From NCBI GenBank assembly GCA_007133845.1, contig SLLY01000039.1:1-5398 (forward strand): a stretch of 5,398 bases of DNA, read 5' to 3'. How positions within the stretch are numbered: the first letter of the stretch is position 1; each line of letters opens with the position of its first letter. Below the pieces are notes generated by a model that was given only the letters and a program-made list of their open reading frames with translations, did no database searches and had not been told where the DNA came from. Both the position numbers and the translations under genes were made by a program. Origin of the DNA: Candidatus Woesearchaeota archaeon. Its GTDB lineage: Archaea > Nanobdellota > Nanobdellia > CSSed11-243R1. Of this stretch, positions 1 through 3,640 are shown piece after piece.

Positions 1-669
1 GGTAAACGTATTTCTTCTCTTGAAAAAGTTACTGAAAGAGCAGTTAAAATTATAGAGAATGTTGGAGAAAAGGAAAAAGAGTTGGAGAAGCTTTCAAAGA
101 AGATAGATAGTGAAACAGATAGAAATACTCAAAACATACAAAAAATAGATAAAGCTATAGAAAAATTAGAACGAACTGATAAAAAATTAGAAGATGCAGA
201 CAAAAAATTAGCCACATTAGATGAGCTTGATAAAAGCTTTGGAAAATTAAAAATAGATATAGCAGCTACAGAATCTGGAATAAAACAAGATATGGAAGAC
301 TTTAAGGAAGAATTCGATAAAATAAAGCAAAACATACAAGAATATCCAAGTAATAAAGAATTGTCTGAAAGAGATGTAATGCTTTTGAATAAAATTAAAG
401 AATTAGAAGATAGAATTGATCCAAATTTTGAATCTCTGTTAGAAGAATTTAAAAATATCGAACAAATCTTTGTAAGGAAAAGTGACTTCATTCGTGTAAC
501 CAAAGAAATAGAAAGAATATATAGAGAATTAGCAATTAAAGATCCCGAAAAACAAGATAGAAAAATAGATATATTACAAAATGAATTAGATGTACTAAAA
601 AAAGAATTAATAAAAACACAAGATGCAATAATAGAATTGAATATGTTTTTAAAAAATAAATTAGGATGA
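1..669 (+). CDS. Coiled-coil protein of unknown function, 5'-truncated by the window edge
   Basis: The reading frame is open from base 1 and ends at TGA 667-669, giving 222 visible residues. A TTG at 82 could be mistaken for a start, but the frame continues upstream of it with the same helical, charged composition, so I read this as a gene entering from the left. The protein is dominated by Lys, Glu, Asp, Ile and Leu, and has no Cys, Trp or His. Hydrophobic residues recur at heptad-like spacing through roughly residues 5-110 and again 170-220, so most of it should form long coiled coil. A less regular stretch around residues 118-150 (containing YPSN and DPNF) may be a hinge. No membrane segment, signal peptide or catalytic motif is visible. 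It could be a structural, chromosome-associated or surface-appendage accessory protein, but nothing here decides this. aspS starts 39 bp downstream on the same strand. Confidence 0.75.
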   Translation, partial: GKRISSLEKVTERAVKIIENVGEKEKELEKLSKKIDSETDRNTQNIQKIDKAIEKLERTDKKLEDADKKLATLDELDKSFGKLKIDIAATESGIKQDMEDFKEEFDKIKQNIQEYPSNKELSERDVMLLNKIKELEDRIDPNFESLLEEFKNIEQIFVRKSDFIRVTKEIERIYRELAIKDPEKQDRKIDILQNELDVLKKELIKTQDAIIELNMFLKNKLG

Positions 670-681
670 TAGCATAAACAA

Positions 682-689
682 TATAAAAC
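682..689 (+). promoter_or_regulatory. Probable TATA box for aspS, leaderless transcript likely
   Basis: TATAAAAC lies 20-27 nt before the aspS ATG at 709, and the bases between are AT-rich. The sequence just before the ATG is a T-run with no Shine-Dalgarno match. A TATA box at this distance with no ribosome binding site fits a transcript starting at or very near the start codon, as is common in archaea. The background is so AT-rich that chance matches are frequent, and co-transcription with the upstream coiled-coil gene is not excluded. Confidence 0.45.
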
Positions 690-708
690 ATATAATTCTT
701 ATTTTTTT

Positions 709-1989
709 ATGTTTGAAGAGAGAATTTTAATACGAGATGCTTTTAAAAGTAAAGAAGTTTCTATTGCTGGATGGGTTGAAGAGTTTAGAGATTTAAATAA
801 AATAAAATTTATAATTCTTAGAGATTTCTCAGGAACTATCCAAATAACACTTCCTAAATCTAAAGTGGATTCAAAAATTTTCAATATAACATTAACAAAA
901 GAATCAGTGGTTTCAATCAAAGGTACAATGATTGAAAGTAAACAAGCTAGAGGTGGAAAAGAATTAATTCCGAAAGAAATTGAAATAATATCAGAGGCAG
1001 AATCACCATTACCTATAGACATTTCTGGAAAAATTGAAACGGATTTAAGTAAGAGATTAGATTGGAGATTTTTAGACTTAAGAAATCCTAAAATAGCAGC
1101 AATATTTAGGATACAATCTGAAATATGTAAATTATTTCGAGAATTTTTTATAAAAAAAGATTTTACTGAGATTTGGCCACCTGGAATAATTTCAATGGCT
1201 TCAGAAGGAGGTACCGAACTCTTTCCAGTGATCTATTTCAATAAAAGTGCATATTTAGCACAAAGTCCTCAAATATACAAGCAATTGTTAACTTTATCTA
1301 AATTAGAAAGAGTTTTTTCAATAAATCCTGTTTGGCGGGCTGAGCCTCACGACACTTCAAAACATATTAATGAAGTGAGACAAATGGATATAGAAATTGC
1401 ATTTGCGGATGAAAAAAAAGCTATGAAACTTTTAGAAGAAGTTATAATATACATAATAAAAAATATCAAAAATAATTGTAAGGAAGAATTAAAATTTTTA
1501 AATAGAGATTTAAAAATTCCATCAGTTGAAAAATTAAGATACGAAGAAATAATAAAAAGATTGAAAAAAAATAATTTTAAAATAGAATATGGTGATGATA
1601 TATCAAGTGATGCTGAGAAAAAAATTTCAGAGATATTTGGAGATGATGTTTTAATATTTATCGATGAATGGCCCATTCAAGAAAAACCATTTTACATCAT
1701 GCCAAAAGATTCAAATATTTCTAAAGGTTTTGATTTGGAATATGGTGGAAGGGAACTTGCATCAGGTGGACAAAGAATCCACGATCCGGTACTTTTAAAA
1801 AAGAGAATTAAAGAATGTGGGCTGGATCCTAGTAACTTTGAATTTTATATAAATTCTTTCAAATATGGTTCTCCACCACACTCTGGTTGGAGTATTGGTT
1901 TAGAGAGGTTAACAATGGCTATATGTGGATTAAATAATATAAGAGAAGCTTGTTTATTCCCAAGAGATAGAGAAAGACTTAATCCTTGA
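709..1989 (+). CDS. aspS: Aspartyl-tRNA synthetase, archaeal type
   Basis: Class II aminoacyl-tRNA synthetase that attaches Asp to tRNA-Asp, and in non-discriminating forms also to tRNA-Asn, using ATP in the cytoplasm. At 426 aa it has the normal archaeal length, without the bacterial insertion domain. Residues 16-100 are the anticodon-binding OB fold (VSIAGWVEEFRDL...). The catalytic core follows: SEGGTELFP at 165-173, AQSPQIYKQ at 184-192, motif 2 at 203-232 (NPVWRAE with Arg210, ending DIEIAF), FDLEYGGREL at 341-350, SGGQR at 352-356, and motif 3 GLERL at 397-401. The C-terminus FPRDRERLNP is the family's usual ending. The DIEIAF form of motif 2 favours AspRS over the paralogous AsnRS. The ATG at 709 is the only good start and gives the expected N-terminus. 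The two positions I recall as separating discriminating from non-discriminating archaeal AspRS are Glu24 and Arg81, matching neither textbook type. The 3' end overlaps the convergent acdB-like gene by 11 bp. Confidence 0.96.
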   Translation: MFEERILIRDAFKSKEVSIAGWVEEFRDLNKIKFIILRDFSGTIQITLPKSKVDSKIFNITLTKESVVSIKGTMIESKQARGGKELIPKEIEIISEAESPLPIDISGKIETDLSKRLDWRFLDLRNPKIAAIFRIQSEICKLFREFFIKKDFTEIWPPGIISMASEGGTELFPVIYFNKSAYLAQSPQIYKQLLTLSKLERVFSINPVWRAEPHDTSKHINEVRQMDIEIAFADEKKAMKLLEEVIIYIIKNIKNNCKEELKFLNRDLKIPSVEKLRYEEIIKRLKKNNFKIEYGDDISSDAEKKISEIFGDDVLIFIDEWPIQEKPFYIMPKDSNISKGFDLEYGGRELASGGQRIHDPVLLKKRIKECGLDPSNFEFYINSFKYGSPPHSGWSIGLERLTMAICGLNNIREACLFPRDRERLNP

Positions 1990-2593
1990 TTATCCTTGCA
2001 TCGACAATCCAACATCCTTTTTTATTCACGAATATAGGATTTAGATCTAATTCATCGATACCTTTTAATTTAGAAATTTGAATCAAAAATTTTTCTAATT
2101 CTGTCGTGTCTATTTTTTCCCCTCTAAATCCATCCAATATTTTTTTGGATTTTATTTCATTTATCATTTCTTTTGCGTCATTTTTAGAAATTGGACACAC
2201 TCTAAAAGTAACATCCTTAATCAATTCTGCTAGAATACCTCCGCTTCCAAGAAGTATTACTTTTTCGAAAACAGGGTCTTTCTTCAATCCGACAATCAAT
2301 TCTATACCTTTTATTTGTTTTTGAACAACCAATCCTTCAAATTCTATACCTTGTTTAGCTAAATTAGAAACCATATTTTTGCTTATAGTTTTTAAATCAG
2401 AGACATTATGTATATTTGTAGCAATTCCCCCTACATCAGTTTTATGAATTTCGGAAGGTATTTTTAAAACGACAGGATAACCTATTTTATTACCCATGTC
2501 TATAGCATCAGAAACGGATTTTGCAAAACCAAATTCTGTAACCTTAAAACCTTGTTTTTTCAAAAAATTAAAATTGTCTACTAACTTTGCCAT
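1979..2593 (-). CDS. acdB: ADP-forming acetyl/acyl-CoA synthetase, beta subunit (ATP-grasp)
   Basis: In the ADP-forming acyl-CoA synthetase, the beta subunit passes phosphate between a phosphohistidine and ADP, so acyl-CoA is turned into acid plus ATP; this is the main energy-conserving step of many fermentative archaea. The 204-aa product carries the ATP-grasp features of the family: IGYPVVLKI at 37-45, IHKTDVGGI at 49-57 with His50 aligning with the phosphorylated His71 of the Pyrococcus beta subunit, GLGG-like GSGGI at 116-120, KDVTFR at 126-131, and the metal-binding ELDLNP at 181-186 followed by VDARII near the end. Compared with the Pyrococcus subunit (about 230 aa, from memory) it lacks roughly 20 N-terminal residues before the first helix. 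No earlier ATG, GTG or TTG is visible just upstream, so ATG 2593 is the start. No alpha subunit is adjacent. The substrate could be acetate, an aryl acid or a longer acid; sequence alone does not say. A related single-subunit enzyme is excluded by length. Confidence 0.88.
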   Translation of the reverse strand: MAKLVDNFNFLKKQGFKVTEFGFAKSVSDAIDMGNKIGYPVVLKIPSEIHKTDVGGIATNIHNVSDLKTISKNMVSNLAKQGIEFEGLVVQKQIKGIELIVGLKKDPVFEKVILLGSGGILAELIKDVTFRVCPISKNDAKEMINEIKSKKILDGFRGEKIDTTELEKFLIQISKLKGIDELDLNPIFVNKKGCWIVDARIIKD

Positions 2594-2611
2594 AAGATAT
2601 ATAAAATACTT

Positions 2612-2622
2612 AAATTTTAAAA
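2612..2622. promoter_or_regulatory. TATA-like box between acdB-like gene and tRNA-Arg(CCU), possibly shared
   Basis: AAATTTTAAAA contains the palindrome TTTTAAAA (2615-2622), which begins 32 nt before the first base of tRNA-Arg(CCU). The same AAATTTTAAA begins at the same distance before the second tRNA, which supports it as the tRNA promoter. On the other strand its centre lies about 25 nt upstream of the acdB-like ATG, a suitable distance for a leaderless transcript. One symmetrical element may therefore serve both directions. The tRNA assignment is the stronger one. Confidence 0.5.
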
Positions 2623-2685
2623 GTGAATCGCTTTTCTAATATATATGCCCCTGTAGCTCAGTCTGGATAGAGCAACTGCCTCCTA

Positions 2686-2710
2686 TGTATCTTTTTAGGA
2701 GATCGGAGTG
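2686..2710 (+). other. Archaeal BHB intron at canonical position 37/38 of tRNA-Arg(CCU), 25 nt
   Basis: A strict bulge-helix-bulge can be drawn. CTCC (2680-2683) pairs with GGAG (2705-2708) as the 4-bp central helix. The 5' bulge is TAT (2684-2686), cut after A2685, and the 3' bulge is TGA (2709-2711), cut after G2710. The anticodon stem is the outer helix, and an inner helix with one bulged T closes a small loop near 2695-2697. Splicing leaves a 7-nt anticodon loop CTCCTAA. A competing fold, TCCTA (2681-2685) with TAGGA (2696-2700), could mask the anticodon before splicing. Confidence 0.9.
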
Positions 2711-2732
2711 AGCAGTAGGCCGAGGGTTCAAA

Positions 2733-2778
2733 ACGCACCTTTTTTGAAAAAAGCTACATCAAAAAAGTGTGATGAAAG
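2733..2778 (+). other. BHB intron in the T-loop (position 59/60) of tRNA-Arg(CCU), 46 nt
   Basis: The T-stem halves GAGGG (2722-2726) and CCCTC (2780-2784) are separated by far more than 7 nt. TTCA (2727-2730) pairs with TGAA (2773-2776) as a 4-bp central helix. The bulges are AAA (2731-2733), cut after A2732, and AGT (2777-2779), cut after G2778. Removing the intron restores the standard loop TTCAAAT. Inside, CGCA (2734-2737) pairs with TGTG (2768-2771), then CTTTTTTG (2739-2746) with CAAAAAAG (2760-2767), making a long hairpin. One unpaired A2772 faces the 5' bulge, so the motif is slightly relaxed. Confidence 0.88.
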
Positions 2779-2792
2779 TCCCTCTGGGGGCA

Positions 2793-2805
2793 TTTTTATA
2801 AATGC
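2793..2805 (+). terminator. Oligo-T terminator candidate after tRNA-Arg(CCU)
   Basis: A run of five T begins directly after the discriminator base and is followed by ATAAATGC. Oligo-T tracts end archaeal transcripts, so this may be the tRNA's terminator or a pause site. GCATTT (2790-2795) and AAATGC (2800-2805) can form a small hairpin across the mature 3' end. Read-through into the second tRNA is possible, since the T-run is short. Confidence 0.4.
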
Positions 2806-2807
2806 AA

Positions 2808-2818
2808 AAATTTTAAAC
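2808..2818 (+). promoter_or_regulatory. TATA-like promoter element of tRNA-Arg(UCG)
   Basis: AAATTTTAAAC repeats the first ten bases of the element upstream of tRNA-Arg(CCU). In both genes TTTTAAA begins exactly 32 nt before the first mature tRNA base (2811 to 2843, and 2615 to 2647). Matching sequence at matching distance is better evidence than either box alone. It implies that each tRNA has its own transcription start, at or a few bases upstream of the mature 5' end. Confidence 0.6.
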
Positions 2819-2874
2819 TGCTAACTTATTCTTAATTATGTTGGTCCCGTAGCTCAACTTGGATAGAGCGACAG

Positions 2875-2899
2875 ACCGATTGAAATATATCGGGTCGAT
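2875..2899 (+). other. BHB intron in the anticodon stem (position 30/31) of tRNA-Arg(UCG), 25 nt
   Basis: A complete BHB is visible. The central helix is CGAC (2869-2872) with GTCG (2894-2897). The 5' bulge is AGA (2873-2875), cut after G2874, and the 3' bulge is ATG (2898-2900), cut after T2899. The inner helix CCGAT (2876-2880) with ATCGG (2889-2893) closes an 8-nt loop. The outer helix can form between GAG (2866-2868) and CTT (2901-2903). The central and outer helices borrow D-stem bases and part of the anticodon, so the precursor cannot hold the mature D-arm and the splice-site fold at once. Confidence 0.88.
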
Positions 2900-2928
2900 G
2901 CTTCGGACCTGTAGGTTGAGGGTTCAAA

Positions 2929-2973
2929 ACAATCTTTTTGCAAGCAAAAAGCTTGACTAAAAAATTGGGAAAG
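2929..2973 (+). other. BHB intron in the T-loop (position 59/60) of tRNA-Arg(UCG), 45 nt
   Basis: TTC (2923-2925) pairs with GAA (2969-2971); the fourth central pair would be A2926-G2968, so the central helix is relaxed to 3 bp. The bulges AAA (2927-2929) and AGT (2972-2974) match those of the neighbouring tRNA, with cuts after A2928 and G2973. Splicing gives TTCAAAT. The inside folds into a long hairpin: CAAT (2930-2933) with ATTG (2964-2967), TTTTT (2935-2939) with AAAAA (2959-2963), and CAAGC (2941-2945) with GCTTG (2951-2955) around an AAAAA loop. Confidence 0.86.
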
Positions 2974-2987
2974 TCCCTTCGGGACCA

Positions 2988-3003
2988 TTTTATTTATTTT
3001 TTT
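2988..3003 (+). terminator. T-rich terminator of tRNA-Arg(UCG), overlapping the end of the convergent gene
   Basis: TTTTATTTATTTTTTT follows the discriminator base directly, the pattern expected of an archaeal transcription terminator. Read on the other strand, 2990-3003 supplies the stop codon and the last Lys/Asn codons of the acetyltransferase gene. GTCCC (2973-2977) and GGGAC (2981-2985) just upstream could also pair into a small hairpin, but these bases already belong to the T-stem and acceptor stem. Confidence 0.5.
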
Positions 3004-3640
3004 CCACAATAGAATAATTTGGTTTATATTTTACTATAGAACTAACTGGAACAAATTCCTTTAAAACAACTCCTGGATAAACCCATGAATCTGGACCAAC
3101 AAAAGTTCCTGGTAGTGTTGTTACATTGGAACCCAATTGAGAATTATCACCTAATACTAAACCATATTTTCTAATATTTTCTTTAAGATTTTTATTGTCA
3201 AATCTTAGATTAGTTGTAACAACACCAGCGCCAATATGGGAAGAGTCTCCTAAGATAGAATCTCCTATATATCCAAAATGATCTACTCTCGCATTATTCA
3301 TTATGATGCTACCTTTAATTTCTCCAGAACCGATTTTGCAGTTATTTCCGATAATTGTTTTCTCACGTATGTATGCATTAGGTCCAATTATAGAATTTTT
3401 TCCAATATAAACCGGTCCTTTTATGGTAGAACCATTTAAAATTTTTGCACCTTTTTCAATTATTATTATTCCTTCTAGATAAACAGTTTCAGAAACATGC
3501 CCTTTTATATTAGATTCATTAAATTGAAGGAAAAATTTATCTCTCTCATTTAAAATTTTCCAAATATTCTCCGTTTCAAAAATCTCTAAAAATGGAAGTT
3601 CGTTTATTTTTTTAAAATAGTATTTTGGTTCTGTTTTCAT
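2990..3640 (-). CDS. Stand-alone glucosamine-1-phosphate N-acetyltransferase (GlmU/ST0452 C-terminal domain-like)
   Basis: Likely acetylates GlcN-1-P (perhaps also GalN-1-P) with acetyl-CoA to give GlcNAc-1-P, the step before UDP-GlcNAc. The 216-aa protein has a short N-terminal segment (1-48) followed by hexapeptide repeats of a left-handed beta-helix from about 50 to 200 (GPVYIGKNSIIGPNAYIREKT, split over several turns). His121, Tyr124, Asn144, Lys150 and Lys153 have exactly the spacing of His308, Tyr311, Asn331, Lys337 and Lys340, which I recall as the acetyltransferase residues of Sulfolobus ST0452. The nucleotidyltransferase domain of GlmU or ST0452 is absent, so a separate uridylyltransferase must finish the pathway. 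The ATG at 3640-3638 overlaps the glmS TGA as ATGA, which suggests translational coupling in a glmS-first operon. A GTGGT just upstream is at best a weak Shine-Dalgarno site. It could instead act on another sugar-1-phosphate, but the glmS neighbour favours glucosamine. Confidence 0.87.
   Translation of the reverse strand: MKTEPKYYFKKINELPFLEIFETENIWKILNERDKFFLQFNESNIKGHVSETVYLEGIIIIEKGAKILNGSTIKGPVYIGKNSIIGPNAYIREKTIIGNNCKIGSGEIKGSIIMNNARVDHFGYIGDSILGDSSHIGAGVVTTNLRFDNKNLKENIRKYGLVLGDNSQLGSNVTTLPGTFVGPDSWVYPGVVLKEFVPVSSIVKYKPNYSIVEKNK

Larger units (their letters stand above)
2647..2792 (+). tRNA. tRNA-Arg(CCU), interrupted by two introns
   Basis: Joining 2647-2685, 2711-2732 and 2779-2792 gives a 75-nt tRNA. 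The acceptor stem is GCCCCTG (2647-2653) with TGGGGGC (2785-2791), including tandem wobble pairs U6-G67 and G7-U66; discriminator A73 is 2792. The D-stem is GCTC/GAGC. The anticodon stem ACTGC/GCAGT is perfect, with loop CTCCTAA and anticodon CCT at 2682-2684, reading the AGG arginine codon. The variable loop is AGGCC and G15-C48 can form. The T-stem is GAGGG/CCCTC with the orthodox loop TTCAAAT once the second intron is removed. A20 and C35 agree with arginine identity. CCA is not encoded (TTTTT follows), so it must be added by nucleotidyltransferase. It sits divergent from the acdB-like gene and 50 bp upstream of a second arginine tRNA. Identity as Arg is firm from the anticodon. Confidence 0.93.
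2843..2987 (+). tRNA. tRNA-Arg(UCG), interrupted by two introns, one inside the anticodon stem
   Basis: Joining 2843-2874, 2900-2928 and 2974-2987 gives a 75-nt tRNA, the same length as its neighbour. The acceptor stem GGTCCCG (2843-2849) pairs perfectly with CGGGACC (2980-2986); discriminator A73 is 2987. The D-stem is GCTC/GAGC. The anticodon stem ACAGG/CCTGT forms only after joining G2874 to G2900. The loop is CTTCGGA with U33 at 2902 and anticodon TCG at 2903-2905, reading CGA and, depending on modification, other CGN arginine codons. The variable loop is AGGTT, and A15-U48 can form. The T-stem GAGGG/CCCTT has one wobble and the loop is TTCAAAT after splicing. CCA is not encoded. Unspliced, the anticodon stem would carry a mismatch and there would be no U33 before a readable anticodon, so the intron placement is strongly constrained. 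The 3' end lies 2 nt from the stop codon of the convergent acetyltransferase gene. Confidence 0.92.

Noticed and set aside
82..84. TTG as the start codon of the first gene
   Set aside because: The frame is open and equally coiled-coil in character back to base 1, so the gene is cut by the window edge; nothing upstream of this TTG looks like a ribosome binding site for it in particular.
129..503. Long open frames opposite the first gene, aspS and glmS (for example 129-503, 699-1022 and 1347-1676 on the - strand; 4597-4809 and 5134-5328 on the + strand)
   Set aside because: They lie wholly or almost wholly on the opposite strand of well-supported genes, are Ser/Ile/Phe-rich as expected for antisense of AT-rich coding DNA, and show no family motif.
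2769..2775. GTGATGA matches a box C, suggesting a C/D guide RNA in the T-loop intron
   Set aside because: No CTGA box D or C'/D' pair is found at a suitable distance, and the bases are accounted for by the intron hairpin and BHB central helix.
2790..2805. GCATTT/AAATGC inverted repeat as an attachment or mobile-element site
   Set aside because: It is short, AT-rich, occurs once, and includes the mature tRNA end. No integrase gene or direct repeat of the tRNA 3' end is present in the window.
2875..2899. Reading the second tRNA without an anticodon-arm intron, with ACAGA as the full stem
   Set aside because: It leaves an A-C mismatch at 31-39, no U33 before an anticodon and 25 extra bases. 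The 30/31 intron solves all three with one BHB.
2973..2985. GTCCC-TTC-GGGAC as a stand-alone terminator hairpin on either strand
   Set aside because: The halves are the tRNA's T-stem and acceptor-stem bases, so the inverted repeat follows from tRNA sequence. The T-rich tail alone explains termination on the + strand.
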